Origin: Nostoc sp. UHCC 0302
GTDB taxonomy: Bacteria > Cyanobacteriota > Cyanobacteriia > Cyanobacteriales > Nostocaceae
Direction of reading: 5' to 3'
Assembly: GCF_038096175.1 (NCBI RefSeq)
Contig: NZ_CP151099.1
Location: 7,976,001 to 8,040,000, forward strand
DNA: 64,000 bases
Shown: piece after piece, positions 1 to 9,035 of the stretch
Layout of the letters: each line of letters starts with the position of its first letter
Numbering within the stretch: position 1 is the first letter of the stretch
Program-made: the position numbers and the translations under genes
The notes under the pieces: model-generated
The model's input: only the letters and a program-made list of their open reading frames with translations
Database searches by the model: none
Told to the model about the DNA's origin: nothing

Positions 1-441
1 TACATAGCCACCATTACCCCATTCATGGCGAATCTTAGTATACTTTTGGGTTTGGCGATCATAGCGGTAAATCAATGAATAAGTACAACAGTGCGCTCCA
101 CCTGTAAAGAAATCAGCAATTACTTCCGGTTCTTTGTTACCGTCTAAGTCTCGCACTGGCAACTGCTCCTGATTATCTCCCAATAAATCCGCTATGGGTC
201 TGTCATATTCACTTTCTTGTGGCAGCTTTTGATCTAAAGTAGTTTTACCTGCTCGGATAATTTTTAGTCGTACATTTTTATACTGATATTCTTCTGGCTT
301 ATCATAAGATATTTCTGCTTGCACATTCCCCAATTGTCCGGTTACTGTTTTTGCTGTAGCAGGCTGGGCAAATGTAGTAGCTGCGTTTAAGAGTGCTAGA
401 GCGATGATAGATTGCTTAATTAAAAAACGAATATTATCCAT
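1..441 (-). CDS. Secreted protein of unknown function (3' part outside window)
   Basis: The gene starts with ATG at 441 and runs off the left edge, so only the first 147 codons are visible. The N-terminus is a signal peptide: a short charged start, then a hydrophobic run (IIALALLNAATTFA) ending near residue 30. Further on is a segment DLDGNKEPEVIADFFTGGAH followed by two cysteines. This resembles the Asp/Gly-rich loops of cyanobacterial secreted proteins that carry FG-GAP or VCBS-like repeats. No catalytic motif is visible. Periplasmic location is inferred from the signal peptide; the function is unknown. Confidence 0.7.
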   Translation of the reverse strand, partial: MDNIRFLIKQSIIALALLNAATTFAQPATAKTVTGQLGNVQAEISYDKPEEYQYKNVRLKIIRAGKTTLDQKLPQESEYDRPIADLLGDNQEQLPVRDLDGNKEPEVIADFFTGGAHCCTYSLIYRYDRQTQKYTKIRHEWGNGGYV

Positions 442-489
442 TGTTGGTGTTGTATAAAGCACAGACAACTATATACAACACCAAAATAT

Positions 490-1662
490 TTAATATCGGA
501 AAATTGCTGCAATGGGTGTGCTATATGGTACTTGTTCTGGCGGAACGGCGTAGACTGTACCACCGTTTAATAAGGTATGAGCAGCAGCAAAATCTAACAA
601 ATCCTCATCGCCAGTTTCTTTTTCTTCATGCAAATAAACCGTTTCGGAACTGGGATCGAACAAACCCCATTGCTGTTGACCAACTGTAACCAGCAATGAA
701 TCAACTCGTTGGTAATAAGCTGCTGGAATAATTTCTTGGAGATTGTTGGTAGCTTTACCAGTGTCACCGCCAAACAGTTCGTGAAAACGTTCTAAAACAT
801 CTTGCTGTGACTTCTGAAAATCAGCCTCGACAATCGGCCAAGCTTGGTCATGTAATTCTTTTGCACTGAGAATTTCTGGATTCCCAGTGATACCTTCTTC
901 CATCAAATGCTGGTAAGTATTTGCTTGTCTATACAAGGGTAAAAGATAGTCTACCCCAGCTATTACCAAAGGTGCTTTTTGCGATCGCAGTTTCTCGTGC
1001 AATGCGCCATCTATGATGTAAAAGAATTGGAGAATATCTTCTTGGTGCTTATCTCTATCAGGGCTGCCTTGCCCGTGAAACGAACCTGGTTGTACAAAAG
1101 AATTTGCGGTTCCCCCTTTCGGTGTTGCGATTCGGAACTGGCCTTCTTTAGCAGTCTCATCTCTTTGCAGCGCTTCATCCAGACTTTTAGGCAGATTTTC
1201 TACTTCTACTTCATCAATGCTGTAGCGGGTTCCCTCGAAGAATCTGACATCTTTTTGACTCAAAGCCAACACGTAAAAACGGCCATTACCATTTAAAATC
1301 GGCAGTAGCGGCTTGACATGAAATCTATCTGTAACCACAACTAACTCTTGAAAATTAAAGGGTAAGTTGTAGTACTGAAAAATATCTTCAGATATAAAAA
1401 TTGCCAGTCCTTGCTCTCCCCACTGCTCCCAAAAATCTGGGGTATCAAGTTTGGTAGCTTTTTGCAGCAATTCTGTGGCTTGTTTTTCTTCAAGACCTGC
1501 ATCAATCAAGCGAGCTTCCGCCTCTCTAATTAAATTCTTAAATCGAATTGGGTCTTGTCGCACTTCTGGCCCGGCTGGGTGCGTTGGCATATAAATTGAA
1601 ACACAATTTCCTTTTGGCTGTTCTAGTAATTTCTTTATTTCCTCTTTAGAGATTAATTGCAT
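490..1662 (-). CDS. baeRF-like protein (bacterial archaeo-eukaryotic release-factor-type family)
   Basis: This is a 390-residue soluble protein. The N-terminus (CVSIYMPTHPAGPEVRQDP, then an RFKNLIREAE helix) matches what I know of the baeRF families, probably family 3. These are bacterial relatives of eRF1/aRF1 that are thought to act at the ribosome in rescue or peptide release. The C-terminus (AAAHTLLNGGTVYAVPPEQV) resembles the eRF1 domain-3/L7Ae-like fold. No GGQ motif is seen, so peptidyl-tRNA hydrolysis cannot be assumed. The start is well supported: an AGGAGGG ribosome site lies about 7 bases upstream of the ATG. It is monocistronic by spacing. Family membership is from memory of motifs. 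Confidence 0.72.
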   Translation of the reverse strand: MQLISKEEIKKLLEQPKGNCVSIYMPTHPAGPEVRQDPIRFKNLIREAEARLIDAGLEEKQATELLQKATKLDTPDFWEQWGEQGLAIFISEDIFQYYNLPFNFQELVVVTDRFHVKPLLPILNGNGRFYVLALSQKDVRFFEGTRYSIDEVEVENLPKSLDEALQRDETAKEGQFRIATPKGGTANSFVQPGSFHGQGSPDRDKHQEDILQFFYIIDGALHEKLRSQKAPLVIAGVDYLLPLYRQANTYQHLMEEGITGNPEILSAKELHDQAWPIVEADFQKSQQDVLERFHELFGGDTGKATNNLQEIIPAAYYQRVDSLLVTVGQQQWGLFDPSSETVYLHEEKETGDEDLLDFAAAHTLLNGGTVYAVPPEQVPYSTPIAAIFRY

Positions 1663-1894
1663 TTTATAACCCTCCTGTCCAAATAATTAGAGCCATCAAA
1701 CCAGACCATTGATATTTAATCTTTTGCTCTTTATTTATTTGACTTCACGGAGAGTTAACTTTCATCTTTCTTTTGACAGGCAATAGCCGTCAAAAGTATT
1801 AACAATCGTAAATTTTAACCCAAAAATCACAGTAGTTATAAGTGACGAAATCTTGGCAATAGACTTATCTCAAAATTCACAATTAGCACGTTGC

Positions 1895-2551
1895 TCAAAT
1901 GTTTGGGGTGTTAGAGTTCGCTTTTTTTGAGTTAATATCTATTGCAGTTTGCGATCGCCCCAGGCTTAAAGTTACTCTTTGCATAATCCAGTACAAGCCT
2001 GCAAGTACCACAAAGGTGATAGCAATAATTACCAAGGGCTGTTTTCCAAGAATTTCCTCGACACCTCTGGTTAACACAGCATCGGGTTGAGTAATAAAAT
2101 CCCAACTGTTAAAACGCAAAAACCGCCCCCAATAAATACCAACAGCACATAGAGCATGAGTAATCAACTCAGCCCTTAGAATCCATTGGCTCTTACCGAT
2201 GCGGTGTAAGTAGTAACCCCAGTTAATTAAGGATATTACGTAAGCTTCAAATCCAGCCAGAATTGCTAGTAGGTAAACAGGAATTAACACCAAAGTAATT
2301 ATCCAGACAGATTGAACTGTGCGGATATCGTCTATGAGGTGAATTACATCAGTCAATAAATACGGAGCATTGGGTAAGAAAGCATAAAATACTACGAATC
2401 CTAGCCACCAAAGCCAAGAACGCCCGCGCTTGAAACGAAACAGCCAAACACTTAAAGCTAAAGGTATAAAAGCCAGAAATAAATTCCAAGTCATCCAATT
2501 CATATTAATTTTCAATACCTGTAAGACTCTGGTTATTAATTCTTCTTTCAT
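1895..2551 (-). CDS. DUF1361 family membrane protein
   Basis: A 218-residue polytopic membrane protein with about six hydrophobic segments. The family signature is the stretch AFLPNAPYLLTDVIHL at about residues 57-72, followed by further helices and a short polar tail rich in Ser and Asn. DUF1361 proteins are inner-membrane proteins of unknown function. The ATG at 2551 is used; another ATG sixteen codons later (MNWMTWNLF) is possible. No neighbour suggests a role: the next genes on either side are well separated. Confidence 0.75.
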   Translation of the reverse strand: MKEELITRVLQVLKINMNWMTWNLFLAFIPLALSVWLFRFKRGRSWLWWLGFVVFYAFLPNAPYLLTDVIHLIDDIRTVQSVWIITLVLIPVYLLAILAGFEAYVISLINWGYYLHRIGKSQWILRAELITHALCAVGIYWGRFLRFNSWDFITQPDAVLTRGVEEILGKQPLVIIAITFVVLAGLYWIMQRVTLSLGRSQTAIDINSKKANSNTPNI

Positions 2552-3416
2552 AGGTGCTAACTCGTAACAGGTGTTATATGTTTGAATTCGCTCTTTAGTG
2601 TTAGTTTTAACCTTCGTGATTAACTGATACTGTCAAATTGCTCAATCAATCGACTTAAGCCACTAGTATAGCCAGAAAATCATTAACGTAAAATCAACCA
2701 TAAAAAGGAAGTCTGAACAGCAATTTTGCTGCTCAGAATTCCTGTACAGTTTTCTCGCTACAATGTTACCCTTGTGCTAACTATGATATTTATTTCATAC
2801 TGGCGTGCTTAATTTCCAGAAGCATAGTAAAGCTTTTTACCAAAAATGCCAATGATCTACTCTAGAAATAAAGCATGAAACTGGAGTCTCAAGAGAGGTT
2901 GAAAATAATTTTGCAACCTCTTAAGACTTAACATACTAGCACTCGACTGCGTGAGGCGATCGTTGGCTTGGATGTATCGTTTCTGGTATTTATTCTGACT
3001 CGCGCCAATACTTCTGTTGACAGTCAAAATAGATGCGTCTCAGAAATTTTCCTATAAAATAAGTGATAACAATTACTAATATATTATATGTAATAGAATA
3101 TATTAGCCAAGTTTGAATGGCTAGGACTGTACGCGATCGCATTTGTATTACTGCTTAATGCGTTAGCTTAACATTTACATAACTTATGGCAGAGCGAAAA
3201 TTTTTATACCCTCAAAAACTTTTGATGACAAAAGCCTTGAAATTTTTTCCTATAAAGGATTACAGGTTGAAAAATTTTAAGTTGCTGAAATCATTTCAGT
3301 TAAAACTTTTAGGTCTGCTTGCCATGATCACTGCTTTCAATACCTATTGAGCCTATTTTTGAGGAAAAATAAGGCTCAAATATTACGTCTTTTGCAGATC
3401 CGATTTCCCAAGTGGA
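2552..3416. other. Gene-free region with small inverted repeats
   Basis: About 860 bases without a convincing gene. An imperfect palindrome lies at 2713-2736 (CTGAACAGC / GCTGCTCAG) and an 8-bp stem at about 2892-2919 (AGAGGTTG / CAACCTCT). The stretch 3040-3120 is AT-rich. A terminator-like hairpin at 3349-3377 serves the gene to its right. Nothing else could be supported. Confidence 0.5.
3349..3377 (-). terminator. Hairpin downstream of the small lipoprotein gene
   Basis: The two arms GAGCCTATTTTT and AAAAATAAGGCTC pair with one mismatch around a short GAGG loop. The hairpin lies about 40 bases after the stop of the minus-strand gene ending at 3417, which is the position expected of an intrinsic terminator. 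No long T-run follows, so its strength is uncertain. Confidence 0.5.
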
Positions 3417-3896
3417 TTATTCAGGCCGGCTACAGTAGTTATTCAAATCCTTCACTAACGCATCTGATTTTTTGCCAACAGTTGTAGCTGCTGTCGTTAG
3501 TGCTGAATCGATTTCTGCTCTAGCCTTTTGTATTTGTTCTCTACCAGATGTTGAGGCTTGTGCGTTCTTGGCTGCACCAAGAGCCTTAGCGGCTTTAGCG
3601 ATCGCTTTACTAAGATTATCAAAAACGTTCACAAAACCGCTTTGAAATTCTTTCAGCTTGGGATCTGTTAAATTCAGCTCCCGAATGGATTTAGTTACAA
3701 ATTCCAAATCCTTTGACAGTTGCAAGCTGGTGATCACTTGCCTCCCTTTATTTTGATCAATGAGAGAAGTCCCTTCATTCACAACCTTAGTCAGTCGCTG
3801 ACACTGGGAGATTTTATTCTGGTTGCAACTAGTAGCTAACAAAGCAATGCTCAGGCTAACAGGAGCAATAAAGGTATATTTACGCAAAACAGACAT
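3417..3896 (-). CDS. Small helical lipoprotein
   Basis: From ATG 3896 this encodes 159 residues: MSVLRKYTF, then a hydrophobic run ending in the lipobox LATSC, so a diacylglycerol-anchored envelope protein is expected. An in-frame ATG at 3950 exists but would bury the signal peptide in the middle of the protein, so I prefer 3896. The mature part is polar and helical, with Ala-rich heptad-like stretches (AIAKAAKALGAAKNAQA) and a final cysteine close to the C-terminus. I recall similar cyanobacterial lipoproteins only as hypothetical proteins. Function unknown. Confidence 0.65.
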   Translation of the reverse strand: MSVLRKYTFIAPVSLSIALLATSCNQNKISQCQRLTKVVNEGTSLIDQNKGRQVITSLQLSKDLEFVTKSIRELNLTDPKLKEFQSGFVNVFDNLSKAIAKAAKALGAAKNAQASTSGREQIQKARAEIDSALTTAATTVGKKSDALVKDLNNYCSRPE

Positions 3897-4080
3897 TGAT
3901 ACCACAACAGCATTAAAAACCAGACTATAGTACCCAATATTATGAGCCAAGTTTGGGGAAGATTAGGGGCAGGGGAGCAGAGGGCAGGGAGATATATTTT
4001 AGAATGTAACAATCAGTTCTTGATACTCGTGAACAAGCATAAAAACTCCACTTTTTTGCTCCTCAGCCTCTCTGCCAGGA

Positions 4081-4845
4081 TTACCAATCTACTGGCAAAC
4101 CCAACTGGTCTAATCTATCTCCGTCTTTTAAAAGTGGCTGAATGTCACTGTCTATCTGAATACGACCATCAGCAAGTACTAAAGCACGTTGGGTAACTCT
4201 GCCTAACCAATGTAGGTCATGGGAAGCAATTAACATTACTTGCACAGGTAAATTTAACAACACTTGTGCCAAGTGTCGCCGCCATGCTGGATCTAGTCCG
4301 TTAGTTGGCTCATCCAAAATCAAAATTGTCGGTTCTAATGCCAAAATCGTGGCTAGGGCAGCAAGGCGTCTTTGTCCACCAGATAGTTCGTGGGCGGAAC
4401 GGTGGGCGTAAGCTTCTAGCTCAAAATCAGCTAATAATTGCCTGGCCTGATCGCTTGCCTCTGCTGGTGGTACACCATAGTTGCGTGGCCCAAAGGTAAC
4501 GTCTTCTAAAATGGTCGGCATAAATAATTGGTCGTTGGCATCTTGGAAGCTAAAGCCAATTTGACGACGGACTTGGGGCAGAGTTCTAGGTTCTACTAAG
4601 ATGCCATTAATCCAAATTTTTCCGGTTTGCGGTTGTTTTAAGCCAATCAGGTTCTCTAGTAATGTGCTTTTTCCAGAACCAGTGGCTCCCATCAATGCCA
4701 CGCGATCGCCTTTGTTCAAAGTAAAAGAGATTTCTTGTAATACTGGTTCTTGCTGGGAATAGGCATATCCCAAATTCTGAACCTCGACCACAGCACTGTG
4801 GGAGTTACCGATTGGAGGTTTGGTTTTAGATGTCAAAGATTTCAA
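4081..4845 (-). CDS. ECF transporter ATPase subunit (nickel/cobalt)
   Basis: A 254-residue ABC ATPase of the energy-coupling-factor type (CbiO/NikO family). Motifs in order: Walker A GATGSGKS at residues 53-60, signature LSGGQRR, Walker B ILILDEPT, and a switch histidine in IASHDLHWL. It follows the Q subunit gene after 14 bases and completes a three-gene set with the MN-type permease at 5506-6429, so it powers that importer. The first usable start is TTG at 4845, because an in-frame TGA lies two codons upstream and no ATG occurs before Walker A. Nickel is the likelier substrate, judged from the permease type. Confidence 0.85.
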   Translation of the reverse strand: MKSLTSKTKPPIGNSHSAVVEVQNLGYAYSQQEPVLQEISFTLNKGDRVALMGATGSGKSTLLENLIGLKQPQTGKIWINGILVEPRTLPQVRRQIGFSFQDANDQLFMPTILEDVTFGPRNYGVPPAEASDQARQLLADFELEAYAHRSAHELSGGQRRLAALATILALEPTILILDEPTNGLDPAWRRHLAQVLLNLPVQVMLIASHDLHWLGRVTQRALVLADGRIQIDSDIQPLLKDGDRLDQLGLPVDW

Positions 4846-4859
4846 GATTCACAACTGCG

Positions 4860-5513
4860 TTAAATTCGGTAAGAAGTTAGAGTCAAACAAGCAGCGATCG
4901 TCCAAGCTGTTAATAGGACAAAACGCTCTTTTGGTCTAAAAGCGGAATCTATGGGCAATTGCCCGTTGTAACCACGCGTAACCATTGCCGCGTAGACTCG
5001 CTCTGCCCTATCTAAACTGCGGAGATACAAAGCTCCGATCATGGAAGCACTAGCATAGCGCAGCCATCCCGCAGTACCATTCAAACCGCGTAATTGAGCG
5101 CTGCGCTGCATACGCGTAACTTCTGATAGCAAAATTTCCATGTATTGCCCAGCTAATAGTAAATTTTCCTTTAAAGGTGCTGGTACAGGTAAGCTTTTCA
5201 GGGCGATGCCGAAACTGTGAGGCGGTAAGGTCAACAAAAAACTATTCATAGCTATCAGACAAATCAACGAACGAACCAGCAAAAAGCTAGCTCGCTCCCA
5301 TCCCAAGGGCAATGCAAGTAATGATAAGAAAATCAATTCAGTACCAAGTAATCCTCCTAGTTTGAGAATTGGGACGCGTAACAGTCCAGCCCACAAAAGT
5401 GCGATCGCGCCATACGCAGCCAAACAATACCAAGCATGATGCTTTAATAAAGCTGCCCCGACCACAATCACCAAAGACAATTGCAAGCGTAACGGCAAGG
5501 AAAGTTTAAGCAT
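4860..5513 (-). CDS. ECF transporter transmembrane coupling subunit (CbiQ/NikQ type)
   Basis: A 217-residue membrane protein with about four or five hydrophobic segments. It has a cytoplasmic stretch VTRMQRSAQLRGL and a second MVTRGYNG. These are the two Ala-Arg-Gly-type coupling-helix motifs by which CbiQ/NikQ/EcfT proteins dock on their ATPases. Its start overlaps the end of the permease gene by 8 bases (5506-5513), which indicates translational coupling. It belongs to the M-Q-O operon transcribed from about 6430 toward 4081. Compared with the cobalt Q protein at 9841-10653 it is a clearly different sequence. Confidence 0.85.
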   Translation of the reverse strand: MLKLSLPLRLQLSLVIVVGAALLKHHAWYCLAAYGAIALLWAGLLRVPILKLGGLLGTELIFLSLLALPLGWERASFLLVRSLICLIAMNSFLLTLPPHSFGIALKSLPVPAPLKENLLLAGQYMEILLSEVTRMQRSAQLRGLNGTAGWLRYASASMIGALYLRSLDRAERVYAAMVTRGYNGQLPIDSAFRPKERFVLLTAWTIAACLTLTSYRI

Positions 5514-6429
5514 CCTTTGGTTTCACCACCTTAGCAATCCCAAAGGCTACAGCAAAGCAAACCGCAGCTCCTATAAGTCCAGCAATACTAGTGCCAATAG
5601 TCCCTAAACCTTCAATACCGTAGTTAGCCAAGGGTGTTGGTACAATTACTCGCACTCTATCGGCTAAATTAATAAAACCTGCGTTTTGTGCCACTTTTTC
5701 TAAACCATCAGGCCAGGCTGAGGCAAACAGTGACAGCACACCTGCAATCAGGAAAATACTGACAACTGGTATCGACCACCCACGAAACTCATGCTGTTCT
5801 CCTGGTAACAAATCTGGTCGTGCAGTGGACAGGTAATTCAGCACACCGCCAGTAATTAACCCTTCGCCAATAGCAATCAGAATATGCACACCACTCATAG
5901 CTGGTAAAACTATTGCTACGGGTGCAGTTCCAGAAAGGGCTAACTCAATGGCACAAGCGATCGCGGCTACGACTACACTGACACCAGCTGCTATGCCAGC
6001 AGCAAAAGGTAAGCGTCCTTTAGAACCGCCGAACAGCCGCTGCAAGGTTTGGGTTAAACCCCAGCCAACCCAGACACCAATCACTGCCATGTTTAAAATA
6101 TTCGCTCCCAAGGCTGTGATGCCACCATCAGCGAACAGTACAGCTTGAATTATTAATACCGTGGCGATAGACAACGTTCCCGCCCAAGGACTCCCCAAAA
6201 CGATCGCTGCTAAGGTTCCCCCTAACAAGTGACCGCTTGTACCTCCTGCTACAGGAAAATTGATCATTTGGGCAGCAAAAATAAAGGCAGTGGTTAAGCC
6301 TAAGATGGGAGCGCGACGGATACCAAAAGCTTCTTGCGATCGCCTAAAGGCTACAAACAGCGCTGCCGCACTGACTAAACCAGCAGCTGCCGCCACCGGT
6401 GGAGAAACAAATCCATCAGGAATATGCAT
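5506..6429 (-). CDS. ECF metal permease, NikMN/CbiM type with fused PDGLE domain
   Basis: A 307-residue membrane protein. The N-terminus MHIPDGFV carries the conserved Met1-His2 metal site of CbiM/NikM substrate-binding subunits, and GTSGHLLGG supplies the next conserved His. Residues 1-200 are the M domain; after a hydrophilic linker the C-terminal part contains PDGLEKVA, the hallmark of the PDGLE (NikN-like) domain. M-N fusions are known mainly from nickel importers, while cobalt systems usually keep CbiN separate, as in the second operon of this window. Nickel, needed for urease and hydrogenases, is therefore the inferred substrate; cobalt cannot be excluded. Confidence 0.83.
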   Translation of the reverse strand: MHIPDGFVSPPVAAAAGLVSAAALFVAFRRSQEAFGIRRAPILGLTTAFIFAAQMINFPVAGGTSGHLLGGTLAAIVLGSPWAGTLSIATVLIIQAVLFADGGITALGANILNMAVIGVWVGWGLTQTLQRLFGGSKGRLPFAAGIAAGVSVVVAAIACAIELALSGTAPVAIVLPAMSGVHILIAIGEGLITGGVLNYLSTARPDLLPGEQHEFRGWSIPVVSIFLIAGVLSLFASAWPDGLEKVAQNAGFINLADRVRVIVPTPLANYGIEGLGTIGTSIAGLIGAAVCFAVAFGIAKVVKPKDA

Positions 6430-6784
6430 TATTAACCCTGTATTTCTTGTTGTTTATCTACACAAATTAACTAATATAACTACAGCATCAAATTAATAAC
6501 AAACAAGATTTTTACTACTTTTGCAATGCCCTGTTGGGGGATTTTCTAGTATTACTTAAGAGATATAGCCAATAAAATATAGATATAATAATATACTTTT
6601 CTTTTTTTAAATAAATTTTTGTTAATTATATTTTTATTATTAATCACGAAGGTAGGGAAGGTACAGAAAAAGAGAGGCTCCCTCAGAGCCAAATTTCGGA
6701 GCTTCCTCGATTAGCTCTAGCTCATCCCTTTGCGTGGACTGCGAAGCTTCCAAAGAGCAAGCAGAAAAACAAATGACAAATATC
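6430..6784. other. Leader region of the M-Q-O operon
   Basis: An AT-rich spacer upstream of the NikMN-type gene (minus strand), with long A/T runs at 6570-6645 that could hold its promoter. I could not find a convincing cobalamin, NiCo or other riboswitch core. A GC-richer patch at about 6670-6760 contains short repeats of the type scattered in other spacers. Confidence 0.4.
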
Positions 6785-7043
6785 AAAAGTAGCGAAATAA
6801 GTTTAATATCCTTGATCGCAAGCGTTCTAAAACTGGCCCTTCTTCAGCTACCCCCTCAGCAAATAACATCTCATCACCGGGAATTCTAGCTGTCAATCTT
6901 CGTTGCTATTAAAATCCCACGCGATGCAAAATTTGTAAAAGTTCAGCAGAGGAGATAGTTAACATGACGAAGTATAAACATGAAAAAGAAGCGATCGCTT
7001 GCCTCAAAATCATTAATTCCCGTTCAATACCATGAACGCTAAT
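6785..7043 (-). pseudogene. Relic of a second cbiQ-cbiO pair
   Basis: Two blocks of this spacer are degraded copies of the intact cobalt genes downstream in coordinates. Bases ~6785-6905 match the 3' end of cbiO (~9036-9156), including the shared stretch TTCTAAAACTGGCCCTTCTT. Bases ~6915-7043 match the middle of cbiQ (~10190-10325), sharing TTTGTAAAAGTTCAG and ATAGTTAACAT. The orientation and order are the same as in the intact pair, but roughly 1 kb between the blocks is missing and the frames are broken. The relic abuts the stop codon of the gene at 7048. It shows that this locus once held another Q-O pair. Confidence 0.8.
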
Positions 7044-7047
7044 GTTA

Positions 7048-8214
7048 CTAATTTATCCTTACTTGTGGTTTTCGCCATTGCTGTATTAGCAAGCCAATTA
7101 CCATACCAATGCCGACAATAGCAGTAAAGTAAAATAAACCAATCAAGCGGATATAAATTGGTGGTGCGATACCCTCAACTTCTATTTCCTGTGCCACTTT
7201 CACCGATGGAAATTGACGGTTAGAACCAGGCTTAGGAGTTACTTCCACTTCGATTTTATGAGGTGAGCCATCAAAAAATTGTTCAAGCCATGTTAACTTG
7301 CCTTCTTGGTCAGAAACTCCTTTGTAGCTAAAGACTGTTAAATTATGTTCTAGAGCGATCGCCTTTACCTGCAATACCGCATTCTTAACGGATTGTCCTG
7401 TTGTAGCATCTTTCACCTGTATCGCTAAATTTGCAACTTTTCCTACAGTCGCGGTTTTATCTCCCTCAAGTTTGACTTCCAATCCCTGAGATTTTTGGAC
7501 TGATGGTGCAATGGCTTCACTACTGCTTGAGTGTCCACTGCCATGAGCTTCTGCAACTTCTGCACTAATATTGATAAATAATAAAGTTACTATAGCTATC
7601 ACTGTTAACGCACTTAATAACAGACGCACTGATTGCGGCGCAATTTCTCCTTCTCGCAGTTTTTCTTGTCCACCAATAACCCAACCACCTAATAATCCAA
7701 CTGATAATAAAATAGCGGCAACAACAACAAAATATTTATATTTAACTGGATTTTCTCGGACTTTCAGATTTAAAGTTTGCTGATAGGGAGTAAACGTATT
7801 TGCTATCAAGGGAGAAACATTTACCCGGAGTTGATAATTTCCACGGATGGGTAATATCTGTTGAATTTCTAGCTTTCCATCAGGTGCAACCGCATCCATT
7901 TGTAGTAATTTTGTTCCCTCGACAATAGGAAAATCTGTTGTCAACCAAGGGTTCGGCGGCGATGTGAAAATTTGTAAGCCAATTAAAGCATTTTCTAATG
8001 GTTTACCCGCAGCATTAACAGCTTGTAGTGTAATGGTAACAGGATTTTGTGGTTTTTTCGCTTCTGCTTCAAAAGGAAGAATACGTTCTATAGGTGGGTT
8101 TGTGGAGAGTATCACTCTGGAAACAGGAGTTTGGGAAACCCCCACAAAGGAATAAACAATTGACAATAAAATGCAAAAAGTGGCAAGAACCCCAAATATT
8201 CGATATTTTTTCAT
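7048..8214 (-). CDS. Membrane-anchored extracytoplasmic accessory protein of metal uptake (NikK/NikL-like, inferred)
   Basis: A 388-residue protein with an N-terminal hydrophobic segment (FGVLATFCILLSIVYSFVG), a beta-rich outer domain, two central membrane segments at about residues 164-184 and 198-220, a second beta-rich domain, and a C-terminal membrane helix. Just after the central helices lies a His/Ser-rich loop (HGSGHSSSSE) that could bind metal. The two outer domains resemble DUF4198/CbiL-type Ig-like modules found in NikK and NikL, the additional components of nickel ECF importers. Position between two importers supports this, but the assignment is by architecture and context, not by a firm family match. 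Confidence 0.5.
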   Translation of the reverse strand: MKKYRIFGVLATFCILLSIVYSFVGVSQTPVSRVILSTNPPIERILPFEAEAKKPQNPVTITLQAVNAAGKPLENALIGLQIFTSPPNPWLTTDFPIVEGTKLLQMDAVAPDGKLEIQQILPIRGNYQLRVNVSPLIANTFTPYQQTLNLKVRENPVKYKYFVVVAAILLSVGLLGGWVIGGQEKLREGEIAPQSVRLLLSALTVIAIVTLLFINISAEVAEAHGSGHSSSSEAIAPSVQKSQGLEVKLEGDKTATVGKVANLAIQVKDATTGQSVKNAVLQVKAIALEHNLTVFSYKGVSDQEGKLTWLEQFFDGSPHKIEVEVTPKPGSNRQFPSVKVAQEIEVEGIAPPIYIRLIGLFYFTAIVGIGMVIGLLIQQWRKPQVRIN

Positions 8215-8684
8215 AAAACTTGATGACAGTGTAGCAATAGTGTACCTTCTGCGACTAATAGATTGATAAAAGTGGGTGAAATTAACCCATACTTATTAGC
8301 TTTTATTTAGTAAAAAATCGAAGAATCAGCTCTTAAATAACTAGTAGTCAATCAGAATTTTATCCCAAATCAAGAGAAGGCTATGTAGAGATGGGAAATA
8401 CAGCAGTTTGCAAGTAAATGAAGTACAGCGTCTAAGTTTAAAAGCTATATATAAAAACTCTTTTACTTCTGACTACTGACTTCTGGCTCACCTCGGCTAC
8501 GCTCGGTGGCTACCGAGCGCAGTCGAGGTGCGGCCACCTGATTTCTGCTGTAAATATCTCTACATAGCCTAAAATATTTCTAAGTAAAAACAATAGCCCT
8601 AATTTCGCAGCCTTTTAGCGCTATTATTTTCTCGACATTTTGTCAAAGCCTAATGCAGATTAAAAATCTTGGAATTATGATAAC
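8215..8684. other. Spacer filled by a MITE-like repeat
   Basis: The only structure here is the repeat described at 8379-8569. The rest is AT-rich, with no open frame and no obvious riboswitch. Confidence 0.5.
8379..8569. repeat. MITE-like element, copy 1, with nested palindrome and outer inverted repeat
   Basis: The core at 8399-8552 is bounded by TACAGCAG and CTGCTGTA. It matches the 99-bp element at 20619-20717 except for an extra block of about 50 bp containing the palindrome CTCGGCTACGCTCGGTGG / ACCGAGCGCAGTCGAGGTG. Around the core is a second perfect inverted repeat of 14 bp (GGCTATGTAGAGAT at 8379-8392 and its complement at 8556-8569). It appears to be an insertion within an insertion. 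Confidence 0.75.
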
Positions 8685-8876
8685 TTAGTGACACCCAACG
8701 CCCAGAGTGTGGTGACGCACTGCGTGTGCTGTGTTGTGAGCCGCAGGATAAGTAGAGAACAAAACAGTCCAGATAACCAAAGAAGATAGCAGCATATAAA
8801 GTGTTACCTGCACAGGCTTGGACAGGGTAATACCTGCGGTTTTCTGCAATACTGAATTAGAAGAAAAAGTAGTCAT
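8685..8876 (-). CDS. cbtB: CbtB-like cobalt-uptake mini-protein
   Basis: A 63-residue protein with one membrane helix (VTLYMLLSSLVIWTVLFS). It is followed by a His-rich tail: His in PAAHNTAHAVRHH and the end LGVGCH. A single helix plus this C-terminal His/Cys tail is the pattern of CbtB, predicted to work with the permease CbtA in cobalt uptake. No cbtA is present in the window; here the gene sits just after the cobalt ECF operon and before the NikK/NikL-like gene. The tail may hand metal to one of the ECF importers, which is inference. Confidence 0.72.
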   Translation of the reverse strand: MTTFSSNSVLQKTAGITLSKPVQVTLYMLLSSLVIWTVLFSTYPAAHNTAHAVRHHTLGVGCH

Positions 8877-8997
8877 TTTTGACCTCGCATAATTAATTTG
8901 GGTAATTTATCAATCAAAAAGCATTTTGCCGCTTGATTGCAAAAAGATATACGATAAACTTTGTGTTTGACAAGTGTGTATAAAATATATTGTGTGT

Positions 8998-9027
8998 TTT
9001 CTTTTAATATAAGAATATTAAAAGAAA
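8998..9027 (-). terminator. Strong AT hairpin after cbiO
   Basis: The arms CTTTTAATAT (9001-9010) and ATATTAAAAG (9015-9024) pair perfectly around AAGA, and three more A-T pairs extend the stem. It lies just beyond the cbiO stop at 9036 on the minus strand, so it may terminate or stabilise the cbiMNQO transcript before cbtB. The all-AT stem makes it a weak terminator. Confidence 0.45.
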
Positions 9028-9035
9028 TTTACGTA

